A stretch of DNA of 64,000 nucleotides from Bacteroidales bacterium UBA4772 (lineage in GTDB: Bacteria; Bacteroidota; Bacteroidia; Bacteroidales; VadinHA17), in the NCBI GenBank assembly GCA_002403305.1, contig DHHM01000016.1, positions 122,493 through 186,492 on the forward strand, in the 5' to 3' direction. This document shows positions 15,984 through 24,087 of the stretch, one piece after another; position 1 is the stretch's first letter; each line of letters begins with the position of its first letter. The position numbers were made by a program, and so were the translations under genes. The notes beneath the pieces were generated by a model. It was not told where the DNA came from. It made no database searches and was given only the letters and a program-made list of their open reading frames with translations.

Positions 15984-16744
15984 ATGTTGCTTCTCCGGTA
16001 TGATGGCAGGTTAAACACGATCTCCTCATCAAAGCCTGTAACCAGTTCGTCTATCCTCACTGTCACATGCAGCTTTTTCTTTTTCTCATTCATCTCAATG
16101 TGCGTAGCATATTTCTTATCTCCGCCACTCTTGAAATCGCCGAAATGCATCGTAATCTCATGTCCCGACGCCACGGTACTAACACTTTGCCTGCACACCT
16201 TCATCTCATCAACACATATCACCACCTCTCTTTCCGTGTTCATGTCCGATACCCTCATTATCAGCTCATTTGCGCTCACTGCTTCAAACTGTGCACTGTA
16301 CAGTTCCGGTATGTCGCCAAAGAGTATCTCCACGAAATCGCCAGGCATCCCGTTCTTTTGCATGAAGACATCTCTTTTTCCCACATACACAGTTCTGTTG
16401 AACCTGTCTATTGCTGCTATTTCATTTCCCACAGCAAGTAATCTCACCAATTCTATTCCAAGCGGTCCTCTCACTGACGCAAGAAAATCACCATCCCTGT
16501 TTATCCTCGCAGTAAAGGCAAAGGTTCCCTCCACCTGTGTTCCCTGAAGTTCTACTTTTCCCCTTCGAATAACGAATCCCTCTTCAGTGATATTATATCC
16601 CTTGACTATGCCAGCCATTGCACTGTAACTTACCGCACCTCCTGCCGCATCCGGTATAGCGCTCTTCCTTCTGCGTGCAGCTGAGCAACCGGCAAGCATA
16701 ACTATCAGCAGAACTACAATCGCTAATCTTAATCCTTCCCGCAT
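15980..16744 (-). CDS. DUF4292 lipoprotein
   Basis: Outer-envelope lipoprotein of the DUF4292 family, common in Bacteroidota and similar in outline to LolB/LolA-type lipid-binding beta folds. With the ATG at 16744 the protein begins with a short basic stretch and hydrophobic run ending in the lipobox MLAGC, which fixes the start; the longer upstream frame would place this signal internally. The 254-residue product is otherwise beta-rich with no enzyme motif; the stretch FTARINRDGDFLASVRGPLG around residue 80 resembles the family core. The start overlaps the TPR gene's end by 16 bases and the stop overlaps the EnvC-like start by four, so it is tightly coupled to both. Function is unproven; the neighbours suggest envelope biogenesis. 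Confidence 0.8.
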   Translation of the reverse strand: MREGLRLAIVVLLIVMLAGCSAARRRKSAIPDAAGGAVSYSAMAGIVKGYNITEEGFVIRRGKVELQGTQVEGTFAFTARINRDGDFLASVRGPLGIELVRLLAVGNEIAAIDRFNRTVYVGKRDVFMQKNGMPGDFVEILFGDIPELYSAQFEAVSANELIMRVSDMNTEREVVICVDEMKVCRQSVSTVASGHEITMHFGDFKSGGDKKYATHIEMNEKKKKLHVTVRIDELVTGFDEEIVFNLPSYRRSNI

Positions 16745-18444
16745 TTCTTTATCTCCTCCTCCAGATAGGATTTTGAGCTGTCCTTTTCCAGCGATGTCTT
16801 CCAGTATTCCGCAGCCTCTTCGCATCTTCCCAGTTCATATAGAATAAATCCCATATGTTCCAGTATCTCTGCGTCATTCACATCATCCGCATCAACTATT
16901 CTCTGCATCTGTTTCCATGCGCGCCTGTGCTTTCCCAGCTTATATAGCACCCATGCATATGTATCTATATACGTGGGATTATCTCCCTCCTTCCGCATAA
17001 CCTCTTCTGCCATCTTCAGGGCCTTTTTCAGCTCACGCTCATCTTCGGCAAGAAAATAGGCATAATTGTTAAGTATCAGCACCTCTCCTGGCGACAGTGT
17101 CAGGGCTTCCTCATAGAACCCGAAGGCAGCATCCGGATCTTTCATCCTGAATTTAAGATCTCCCATCATTGAGAGAACCTGTACCTTCATCCCGTCATCA
17201 TTTCCTGCCAGGATGAGTGCTTTCTTCAGTTCTGTGTCTGCTACCTGGTACTCTTCAAGTTCCATCGCAGCTATAGCATAATATACTTTCCCGATGATGC
17301 TTCTGTTGTTTTCACGTGAATAGACTGCGGCAAGGTTATACACCTTCCTGTATTCTTCTTGTCCTGCATAGAGCAGTATCAGTCTCTCCTTTAGGTAAAA
17401 TCCGGGCTTCACCCTATCAATTATCGCTTCATACCGCGAAATTGCCTCATCGAGGCGGCCTGCGTTCTCATACATTAGGGGCCTCATTGACAGTATCTCC
17501 TCATCGTCGGGATATTTACCCTCAAGTATTATCAGGCTCTCTTCCAGTGAGTGGGAGTTTTCCTTTACATAGGCAGTGTCAGTCAGCAGTCTTCCGGCGA
17601 CAGATATCTTTCTTTCCCTGTCAACAACCTCACTTTCAAAAACACTATTCAAAAATCCCGAAATATCAGCATAATCCTTTTTGTATACCTGGTTCATCAG
17701 GTATAGCAGCTGTGTCTCTATATTATCCGGATCCTTATCAATTATTGACCTGTATATGCTGTCGCTCTTCTCAATATCACCCGCCTCGTAACTTATATCT
17801 GCAAGCAACGCTTTGTATCTCATTTCGTCCGGCTCTCTTTCAATCAGTCTTTCGGTTCTCTTTGCAGCCTCTTTCAGGTCTCCTTTCATTATCAGGCCGG
17901 AGATCATCATGAGGAACATGTCATCGTTGAGCGCACCCTGGTTGTTCAGAATGCTGAAGAGCGAATCTGCCTTTTCGGCTTCTCCTCTTTCTGCATAGAG
18001 TCCTGCCAGTATTGAATTAACCTCCACCGCCCGGTTGTCAGCCTTCAGCGCCCTGCTGAAATATACCAGTGACGAATCCTTATGTTCATACTGTGTGAAA
18101 AGCGAACCGGCTGCCAGCTGGTACCAGTAGTTATCCGGCTCCAGTCGTGCTGCTGCCGAGGCATACTTAACCGCTTTCTCTCCCATGCCTGCGGCCGAAT
18201 ATATCTGTGCCAGCTCGAAGTAGGGAACAGAGCGTGCCGGATCAGTCTCTATGCATTTCTCAAACAGTCTTGCAGCTTCATTTACATCACCCACATATTT
18301 CTGTCGCAGTGCCTCGGTCAGCATATAGTCATACCTGCTGTCGGGCCTCACTATCTTATCTGTGTCTGCCGTAGGTGCGACGGTTCCTGTGGAACAGCCG
18401 TTTATCAGCAGCACTGCTGCAATTATCCAAAGCTCTTTTCTCAT
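16729..18444 (-). CDS. Tetratricopeptide-repeat lipoprotein
   Basis: A 571-residue scaffold-type protein. It has a lipoprotein signal (residues 1-17, lipobox LLINGC), so it is exported and lipidated, and then tandem TPR units through most of its length. Clear TPR signatures include EAARLFEKCIETDPARSVPY (near 58), AVKYASAAARLEPDNYWY, SSLVYFSRALKADNRAVE, DAAFGFYEEALTLSPGEVLI and EEAAEYWKTSLEKDSS at the end. TPR proteins mediate protein-protein contacts; the partner is unknown. It overlaps dut upstream by four bases (ATGA) and the DUF4292 gene downstream by 16, so the lipoprotein pair is translated together, hinting that they act in the same envelope process. Confidence 0.88.
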   Translation of the reverse strand: MRKELWIIAAVLLINGCSTGTVAPTADTDKIVRPDSRYDYMLTEALRQKYVGDVNEAARLFEKCIETDPARSVPYFELAQIYSAAGMGEKAVKYASAAARLEPDNYWYQLAAGSLFTQYEHKDSSLVYFSRALKADNRAVEVNSILAGLYAERGEAEKADSLFSILNNQGALNDDMFLMMISGLIMKGDLKEAAKRTERLIEREPDEMRYKALLADISYEAGDIEKSDSIYRSIIDKDPDNIETQLLYLMNQVYKKDYADISGFLNSVFESEVVDRERKISVAGRLLTDTAYVKENSHSLEESLIILEGKYPDDEEILSMRPLMYENAGRLDEAISRYEAIIDRVKPGFYLKERLILLYAGQEEYRKVYNLAAVYSRENNRSIIGKVYYAIAAMELEEYQVADTELKKALILAGNDDGMKVQVLSMMGDLKFRMKDPDAAFGFYEEALTLSPGEVLILNNYAYFLAEDERELKKALKMAEEVMRKEGDNPTYIDTYAWVLYKLGKHRRAWKQMQRIVDADDVNDAEILEHMGFILYELGRCEEAAEYWKTSLEKDSSKSYLEEEIKKCGKD

Positions 18445-18875
18445 CTCTTGCCCGAGTGTCCGAATCCTCCGGTTCCTCTCTCCGTCATTTTTATTTCATC
18501 TGTTTCAATCAACTCGGCCTTCTCATTATGCGATATAATCATCTGCGCTATCCTGTCGCCGTCATTTATGGTGTAATTACAGTCTGACAGGTTTATCAGG
18601 ATCACGCATATTTCTCCCCTGTAGTCGGCGTCAATTGTCCCCGGCGAGTTTAGCACCGTGATCCCGTGTTTGATGGCCAGGCCGCTTCTTGGCCTTACCT
18701 GTGCCTCATAACCTTCCGGCAGTTCAATAAACAGACCTGTTGACACAAGTCTTCTTTCCATGGCTTTTAGGGTAACCGGTTCCCGGATATCAGCCCTCAG
18801 ATCCATGCCTGCAGAAAATTCAGTCTCGTATGACGGCACCGGGTGTTTTGACCTGTTAACTATTCTGATCTTCAT
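18441..18875 (-). CDS. dut: Deoxyuridine 5'-triphosphate nucleotidohydrolase (dUTPase)
   Basis: Trimeric enzyme that hydrolyses dUTP to dUMP and pyrophosphate, keeping uracil out of DNA and supplying thymidylate synthesis. All five motifs are visible in the 144-residue product: AGMDLRA (1), RPRSGLA (2), PGTIDADYRGE with the catalytic aspartate (3), GDRIAQMI (4) and the C-terminal GTGGFGHSG arm (5). The start at 18875 yields the standard N-terminus MKIRIVN; the longer frame would extend 27 residues into the flippase gene. It begins 20 bases inside the end of the flippase gene and overlaps the TPR gene by four, so it sits as a housekeeping gene within an envelope operon. Confidence 0.96.
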   Translation of the reverse strand: MKIRIVNRSKHPVPSYETEFSAGMDLRADIREPVTLKAMERRLVSTGLFIELPEGYEAQVRPRSGLAIKHGITVLNSPGTIDADYRGEICVILINLSDCNYTINDGDRIAQMIISHNEKAELIETDEIKMTERGTGGFGHSGKR

Positions 18876-20343
18876 TTTTCCTTTTAAACAATAACGTAAA
18901 GTATTTATCCTTAATCTCTGCCACGGCAAAGAAAATGAAAAGGAGTATAGTGTCAAAAACGATGCCGGTTATTTTGTTCTCCGGGGCCAGCAGTCGTGAT
19001 AGTGCCAGTAGTACCACCGCCAGCGTTATGTAGAGCACTATCTTCAAAGTCTCATACTTTATCGGATAATATTTCATGCCCACAACATATGATAACACCA
19101 CCATTGACAGGTAGCAGGCCACGTGTGCCCATGCAGCGGCGATATAGCCGTAGCGGGGCACAAACAGAAGGTTTACCAGTACTGTTACGGCGGCTCCCGC
19201 CAGCGTGATCCATGCTCCGTAGATGGTTCTGTCATCTACCTTGTACCATATGCTTTGGTTGATGAAGATGCCGAGCAGGAGGTATCCCATGCTTACTATA
19301 GGCACCACCACCAGTGATTCCCTGAACAGCGGTCCTATAATTATCTGCAGTGCTTCAACATACAGGTTTATACCCAGGTAGAGTATCAGTGCGGTTATCA
19401 CAAAATACTTCATGGTGACCGCGTATATCTCCTTCGCATCCTTGCTTCCGGCCTTTTCAAAGAAGAAGGGCTCCGCGGCAAAGCGGTACATCTGAATAAA
19501 CAGAGACATCAACACTCCCACCTTGTACCCTGCACCGTAAAGACCCACTGTGGCGAGACCCTCTGCGCCTCCTATCAACCGCCGCAGCAGTATTTTGTCA
19601 AGCACCTCGTTCAGTGACCCTGCCATGCCTCCTACCAGTAGCGGCCAGCTGTATGAGAGCATACGCACGAACAGTTTTCTGTCAAAAACCGGACGTATCT
19701 TCAGCACATATGGCAACAGCAGCAGCAGCGTAACGGCTGACCCAACCAGATTGGCCACGAAGACGTAACCCACCTGCATATCCGGATTATATATCTTAAA
19801 AATCTGTTCATTTCCCCGCTCTGCCATCGTCGGCGCCGCCTTCAGGAAGAAAAAGACCGTGATAATGGTCACGGCCACATTTATGATCTTCAATATGCTG
19901 AAGGTTCTGGCCCTGTTGTTATTGCGGAGCCATGCAAACGGTATTGCCGAAAAGGCATCTATGGCCACTATCCATGAGAACATCCGTATGTATTCCGGGT
20001 GTTCCTCATAACCGAGAAATCCTGACACAGGAGTGATGAAAAGGCTCACCGCCATTATGAAAAAGGCCGAAGTGGCAAAGAGACTGACCAGGGCGGTGCT
20101 GTAAACCGTCTCTGCCGGCGCCTTTTTTCCCGAGAACCGGAAATAGGTCGTCTCCATCCCGTAGGTTAAAATGACCAGGGCCAACACCATCCAGGCATAC
20201 AGCTCCGTGACAACACCGTACTGTTCCCTGCCTAGAATATAGGTATAAAAGGGTGTCAGCAGAGCATAGTTCAAAAATCGCGGCACAACGGTGCCGAAAC
20301 CGTAAATGACAGTTTGCCCTGCAAGCTTACGTATATCGTTCAT
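18856..20343 (-). CDS. Polysaccharide biosynthesis flippase (MATE/Wzx-like, MurJ superfamily)
   Basis: Integral membrane transporter of the oligosaccharidyl-lipid/polysaccharide/MATE superfamily, predicted to flip a lipid-linked oligosaccharide across the inner membrane. The 495-residue protein has about 12-14 hydrophobic segments; the N-terminus (LAGQTVIYGFGTVVPRFLNYALLTPFYT) and the YSWPLLVGGMAGSLNEVLDK stretch after mid-protein are characteristic of Wzx-like Polysacc_synt proteins. The substrate is unknown because no glycosyltransferase cluster is nearby. The start at 20343 is 15 bases downstream of a perfect minus-strand TATATTTG element. It is first in the overlapping operon with dut, the TPR and DUF4292 lipoproteins and the EnvC-like protein. 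Confidence 0.88.
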   Translation of the reverse strand: MNDIRKLAGQTVIYGFGTVVPRFLNYALLTPFYTYILGREQYGVVTELYAWMVLALVILTYGMETTYFRFSGKKAPAETVYSTALVSLFATSAFFIMAVSLFITPVSGFLGYEEHPEYIRMFSWIVAIDAFSAIPFAWLRNNNRARTFSILKIINVAVTIITVFFFLKAAPTMAERGNEQIFKIYNPDMQVGYVFVANLVGSAVTLLLLLPYVLKIRPVFDRKLFVRMLSYSWPLLVGGMAGSLNEVLDKILLRRLIGGAEGLATVGLYGAGYKVGVLMSLFIQMYRFAAEPFFFEKAGSKDAKEIYAVTMKYFVITALILYLGINLYVEALQIIIGPLFRESLVVVPIVSMGYLLLGIFINQSIWYKVDDRTIYGAWITLAGAAVTVLVNLLFVPRYGYIAAAWAHVACYLSMVVLSYVVGMKYYPIKYETLKIVLYITLAVVLLALSRLLAPENKITGIVFDTILLFIFFAVAEIKDKYFTLLFKRKNEDQNS

Positions 20344-20358
20344 GCTTAACTCTTACTG

Positions 20359-20366
20359 CAAATATA
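20359..20366 (-). promoter_or_regulatory. Promoter -7 element of the flippase-dut operon
   Basis: TATATTTG on the minus strand, an exact match. It directly abuts the plus-strand element at 20367, giving a 16-base CAAATATATATCTTTG block serving both directions. Confidence 0.6.
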
Positions 20367-20374
20367 TATCTTTG
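20367..20374 (+). promoter_or_regulatory. Promoter -7 element of the cyclophilin lipoprotein gene
   Basis: TATCTTTG, an exact match, 21 bases before the ATG at 20396 and abutting the leftward element. The two polymerases could not occupy the site together. Confidence 0.6.
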
Positions 20375-20395
20375 TCCTTCGTAAATAATAAGAAA

Positions 20396-21193
20396 ATGAG
20401 GAGTTCCTTACGCATCTTGTTACCGCTTTCAGCCGCAATGCTGCTGGCTGGTTGTACAACCGGCAGCGGATCCGGCGTCCGCGCCGAGATCAAAACTACC
20501 GAGGGAGACATACTTATCTCCCTGTCTGACCTGACGCCCCTGCACCGCGACAATTTCATAAAGCTTGCCGAGAGTGGCTTTTATGACGGGGTCTCTTTTC
20601 ACAGGGTGATAAAAGATTTCATGATCCAGACGGGTGACGGATCCACAAAACAGGATACGTCCATACTGAATGATGATTATACCATACCGGCGGAGATCAA
20701 CGACTCACTCTTTCACAGGCGGGGAGCTGTGGCAGCAGCCCGCATGGGCGATGATGTTAATCCTGACCGCAACTCATCAGGAACACAGTTCTACATTGTA
20801 CAGGGAAAGGTTTACAACGATGAGGAACTGGCCAATACCATTCAGCGCATTGAGTACAACCACCGTCAGTATCTCTACAACAAAGCTCTCAGTGAGCTGC
20901 GTCGGGAGGCCATGCAGTCCGATAGCGTCGTCTCGGAGGATATGATTCAGCAGAATGCTATTGTCAGGGCTTATGAGGCGATGGAAGATGCGGGCCCATA
21001 TAGCATGCCGGAAGAACACATTAATGTTTACAAAACTACAGGTGGGACACCCTTTCTTGACGGTGCATATACCGTCTTCGGCGAGGTTCTGGAGGGAATG
21101 GAGGTTGTTGATGCTATTGCCGCCACGGCTACAGACATGACTGACAGGCCGGTAAATGATATCAGGATAATAAATGTTAAGATCATAAAATAA
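20396..21193 (+). CDS. Cyclophilin-type peptidyl-prolyl isomerase lipoprotein
   Basis: Exported proline isomerase that assists protein folding in the envelope. The start at 20396 gives a clean lipoprotein signal (lipobox LLAGC, about residue 19) and is placed by the upstream promoter; the longer frame would start inside the divergent gene. In the 265-residue product the cyclophilin core motifs appear as SGFYDGVSFHRVIKDFMIQTGD, RRGAVAAARMGD and SGTQFYIVQG, with the end of the fold in FLDGAYTVFGEVLEG and a late VNDIRIINVKI strand. A helical insertion of about 70 residues, rich in Glu, Arg and Gln, splits the core between FYIVQG and the FGEV strand. The catalytic arginine (HRV) is present. pheS follows 15 bp later and may share the transcript. 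Confidence 0.92.
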   Translation: MRSSLRILLPLSAAMLLAGCTTGSGSGVRAEIKTTEGDILISLSDLTPLHRDNFIKLAESGFYDGVSFHRVIKDFMIQTGDGSTKQDTSILNDDYTIPAEINDSLFHRRGAVAAARMGDDVNPDRNSSGTQFYIVQGKVYNDEELANTIQRIEYNHRQYLYNKALSELRREAMQSDSVVSEDMIQQNAIVRAYEAMEDAGPYSMPEEHINVYKTTGGTPFLDGAYTVFGEVLEGMEVVDAIAATATDMTDRPVNDIRIINVKIIK

Positions 21194-21208
21194 TATTGGG
21201 CCACGGAG

Positions 21209-22252
21209 ATGATTGCCAGGATTGCAGAATTAAGAAAAGAGGTTGAAGATTTTCAGATATCAGGATCTGATCTGCTGGAGCAGTTCAGGATAACATATCT
21301 GAGCAAGAAGGGCAGTATTTCAACGCTTTTTGAGGGGTTCAGAAATGTTCCGCCTGAAGAGAAGAGGGAGACAGGCAGGCTTTTGAATGAGCTAAAACAG
21401 CTGGCTACCGACAAGTACAATGAGCACAAAGACCGCATCTCCGTTGCTGATACCGTCACTTCTGAAACTGACCTTTCCCGTCCGGCCTGGCCCTTCAGTG
21501 CGGGTACACGCCATCCCATATCCATTGTCCGCAACCAGATAATTGACATATTCAACCGGATAGGATTCACAGTTTCGGAAGGACCGGAGATAGAGGATGA
21601 CAATCATGTCTTTACCATGCTCAATTTTGCCAGTGACCATCCGGCACGCGACATGCAGGATACCTTTTTCATCAGGAAGAGCTCCGGCGTGGAGTCTCAT
21701 CCCGACGATGTGCTTCTGCGAACACACACCTCATCCGTACAGGTGCGTGTGATGGAGAAAGAGCAGCCTCCCATCAGAACCATCTCTCCCGGCAGGGTCT
21801 TCCGCAACGAGGCTGTCTCAGCCCGTGCCCACTGCATCTTCCACCAGGTTGAGGGACTGTATGTTGCCGAGAACGTCTCTTTTGCCGATCTCAGGCAGAC
21901 GCTTCTCTATTTTGCCGTAGAGCTATTCGGCAAGGATGTGAGGATAAGGCTCCGGCCTTCCTTTTTCCCCTTTACGGAGCCTTCGGCAGAGATGGATATA
22001 AACTGTAATCTGTGCGGAGGAAAGGGCTGCAGCGTATGCAAGGGCACAGGCTGGCTCGAGCTCCTTGGCTGCGGCATGGTTGATCCCAATGTCCTTGATG
22101 CATGCGGTATTGATTCAGAAAAATATACGGGATATGCTTTCGGCCTGGGTATTGAGCGCGCTGCTATGCTTAAATACGGCGTCAATGATCTCCGTCTCTA
22201 TTTTGAAAACGACATCAGGTTTCTTAATCAGTTCCGGTCTGAAATTTTATGA
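21209..22252 (+). CDS. pheS: Phenylalanyl-tRNA synthetase alpha subunit
   Basis: Catalytic subunit of the alpha2-beta2 enzyme charging tRNA-Phe. The 347-residue length is typical. The N-terminal coiled coil (residues 1-85, with YLSKKGSISTLFEGFRNVPPEE) is followed by the class II core: motif 1 (HPISIVRNQIIDIFNRIGF), motif 2 (RTISPGRVFRNEAVSARAHCIFHQVEG) and motif 3 (GLGIERAAMLKYG). FTEPSAEMDI and a CNLCGGKGCSVCKGTGW stretch, with a cysteine cluster that may bind zinc, precede motif 3. pheT is not adjacent, so the two subunits are encoded apart here. It starts 15 bp after the cyclophilin stop at an ATG with GGAGATG overlap. Confidence 0.96.
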   Translation: MIARIAELRKEVEDFQISGSDLLEQFRITYLSKKGSISTLFEGFRNVPPEEKRETGRLLNELKQLATDKYNEHKDRISVADTVTSETDLSRPAWPFSAGTRHPISIVRNQIIDIFNRIGFTVSEGPEIEDDNHVFTMLNFASDHPARDMQDTFFIRKSSGVESHPDDVLLRTHTSSVQVRVMEKEQPPIRTISPGRVFRNEAVSARAHCIFHQVEGLYVAENVSFADLRQTLLYFAVELFGKDVRIRLRPSFFPFTEPSAEMDINCNLCGGKGCSVCKGTGWLELLGCGMVDPNVLDACGIDSEKYTGYAFGLGIERAAMLKYGVNDLRLYFENDIRFLNQFRSEIL

Positions 22253-22298
22253 TTTTCATTAATTAATACTCACCTTTGTCATCCTAACCTCCCGAGTT

Positions 22299-23000
22299 AT
22301 GAAACAGCATGACTTATCCATGGTATTATGTGAAAAATGCGCGTTTGAAACAAACGCCGTCTTCCGCTTTCTGACCCGTGATGAGATTGACAGGCTAAAC
22401 TTTGAGAAGGATTTCAGACACTACAGGAGAGGTGACATTCTATATCATGAAGGCAACCGTATAAGCGGTTTCTTCTGTATCCATTCAGGCATCATAAAGG
22501 TATTCAAGACGGGTGTTGACGGTAAGGAACAGATCATCCGTTTTGCACGCCGCGGCGAGATCATCGCCTACCGGTCAGTATTGAGCAATGAGCCGGCATG
22601 TACTTCGGCCAAGGTTATCGAGGACAGCCAGGTCTGCTTCATCCCCTCCGAGTTACTGATACAGTTTGTAAAGACGAATCCATCCTTTGCCTTTGAGGTG
22701 GTCAAGCTCACCTGTAACGAGCTTGCAGAGGCTAACTCATATATTACTGACATAGCCCAGAAGACTGTGCGGGAGAGGGTTGCAGAGGTGCTGGTGAAAC
22801 TGGTCGGCGATTTCGGTCTTGACGACCAGAAATTCCTCCGTATATCCCTGACACGTGAGGAGCTGGCGAACATCGTCGGCACTGCCACCGAATCTGTGAT
22901 CCGTCTTCTCTCTGAATTCAAGAGCGACAGGCTTATTGAGCTCAGCGGCAGGAAAATTAAGATTATTGACCTCAAGGGTCTTGAAAAGTTGAGTTCTTAG
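22299..23000 (+). CDS. Crp/Fnr family transcriptional regulator
   Basis: A 233-residue DNA-binding regulator with an N-terminal cyclic-nucleotide-binding-like beta barrel (about 30-150, RRGDILYHEGNRISGFFCIHSGIIKVFK) and a C-terminal winged helix (about 165-230) whose recognition region is TREELANIVGTATESVIRLLSEFKSD. The N-terminus has a C-x2-C pair (CEKCAF), which recalls FNR, but the four-cysteine iron-sulfur arrangement of FNR is not convincingly complete, so oxygen sensing is not claimed. A CACCTTTG sequence (one mismatch to TAnnTTTG) lies about 25 bases upstream. It ends convergently with ruvB, 58 bp away. Targets are unknown. Confidence 0.88.
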   Translation: MKQHDLSMVLCEKCAFETNAVFRFLTRDEIDRLNFEKDFRHYRRGDILYHEGNRISGFFCIHSGIIKVFKTGVDGKEQIIRFARRGEIIAYRSVLSNEPACTSAKVIEDSQVCFIPSELLIQFVKTNPSFAFEVVKLTCNELAEANSYITDIAQKTVRERVAEVLVKLVGDFGLDDQKFLRISLTREELANIVGTATESVIRLLSEFKSDRLIELSGRKIKIIDLKGLEKLSS

Positions 23001-23058
23001 CTTACCGGGCCCTGTTGTTCTGAAAAGAGGATTAACATATTTTCCCGGCACCGCTGTG

Positions 23059-24078
23059 TCAGAACAGTCTTCCGTCACTGCCCGGCACCAGTCCCAGGTG
23101 TACGTAGGCAATCTCCGTCGCCTCACGTCCCCGGGGCGTTCTTTTTATGTAACCTTCCTTGATAAGGAAGGGCTCATATACCTCTTCTATGGTTCCGCTC
23201 TCTTCTCCCACGGCTGTGGCAACGTTGTTCAGTCCCACCGGTCCGCCCCTGAACTTTTCAATGATTGTCTTAAGTATGCGGTTATCCATCTCGTCAAGAC
23301 CGTGCTTGTCAATATTCAGTGCCTCGAGGCTATAGCGCGTTATCTCCAGGTCAATGGCCCCCGTACCCTTCACCTGCGCAAAATCACGTACGCGCCGTAG
23401 CAGTGAATTGGCTATCCTCGGCGTACCGCGGCTGCGTGAGGCGATCTCCAGCGCGGCGATCTCGTCTATGTTTATATTGAGAATTCCTGCTGATCTTTTC
23501 ACTATCCCTTTCAGTATCGGAGTATCATAATATTCCAGGTGGAACTTTATGCCAAACCGGGCTCTGAGAGGGCTGGTCAGCAGGCCTGAACGGGTGGTGG
23601 CCCCAATGAGTGTAAATGGATTCAGCTTCAGCTGAACGGAGCGGGCACCCGGACCCTTGTCTATCATGATATCAATCTGGTAGTCCTCCATCGCCGAGTA
23701 TAGGTACTCCTCCACCACGGGGCTCAGCCGGTGGATCTCATCTATGAAAAGAACATCCCCGTCTTCGAGGCTGGTGAGCAGCCCGGCCAGATCTCCGGGT
23801 TTGTCGAGCACCGGACCCGAGGTAACTTTCAGTTTAACCTTCAATTCATTGGAGATGATGGTGGCCAGGGTGGTTTTTCCCAGTCCCGGAGGCCCGTGCA
23901 GAAGCACATGGTCAAGAGCCTCTCCACGCTGCAGTGCTGCTGTGACAAAGACGTTCAGGTTTTCGGTAATCCGTGGTTGCCCCCTGAAGTCGTCAAAGGT
24001 TAGTGGCCGCAGCTGTTTCTCCAGTTCCGCATCACCGGCGAGGGTTATCTCTTTTCTCAGGTTGAACTGTTCGCTCAT
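23059..24078 (-). CDS. ruvB: Holliday junction branch migration ATPase RuvB
   Basis: Hexameric AAA+ motor that, with RuvA, drives branch migration of Holliday junctions during recombination and repair. In the 339-residue protein the Walker A (GPPGLGKTTLA), Walker B (VLFIDEIH), sensor 1 (IGATTRSGLLTSPLRARFG) with the arginine finger, and the C-terminal winged helix (RTPRGREATEIAYVHLG) are intact. It is third in the leftward run nadA, ywqK-like, ruvB, starting nine bases after the upstream stop. No ruvA or ruvC is present in the window. Confidence 0.97.
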   Translation of the reverse strand: MSEQFNLRKEITLAGDAELEKQLRPLTFDDFRGQPRITENLNVFVTAALQRGEALDHVLLHGPPGLGKTTLATIISNELKVKLKVTSGPVLDKPGDLAGLLTSLEDGDVLFIDEIHRLSPVVEEYLYSAMEDYQIDIMIDKGPGARSVQLKLNPFTLIGATTRSGLLTSPLRARFGIKFHLEYYDTPILKGIVKRSAGILNINIDEIAALEIASRSRGTPRIANSLLRRVRDFAQVKGTGAIDLEITRYSLEALNIDKHGLDEMDNRILKTIIEKFRGGPVGLNNVATAVGEESGTIEEVYEPFLIKEGYIKRTPRGREATEIAYVHLGLVPGSDGRLF

Positions 24079-24087
24079 TGTCCGAAG

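Noticed and set aside
17311..17320. CACGTG-centred palindrome TTCACGTGAA, and another CACGTG at 51527-51532, as extra parS sites
   Set aside because: Outer positions do not match the parS consensus on either side, and the first is inside a coding gene. Only the 12031 and 7968 sites were kept.
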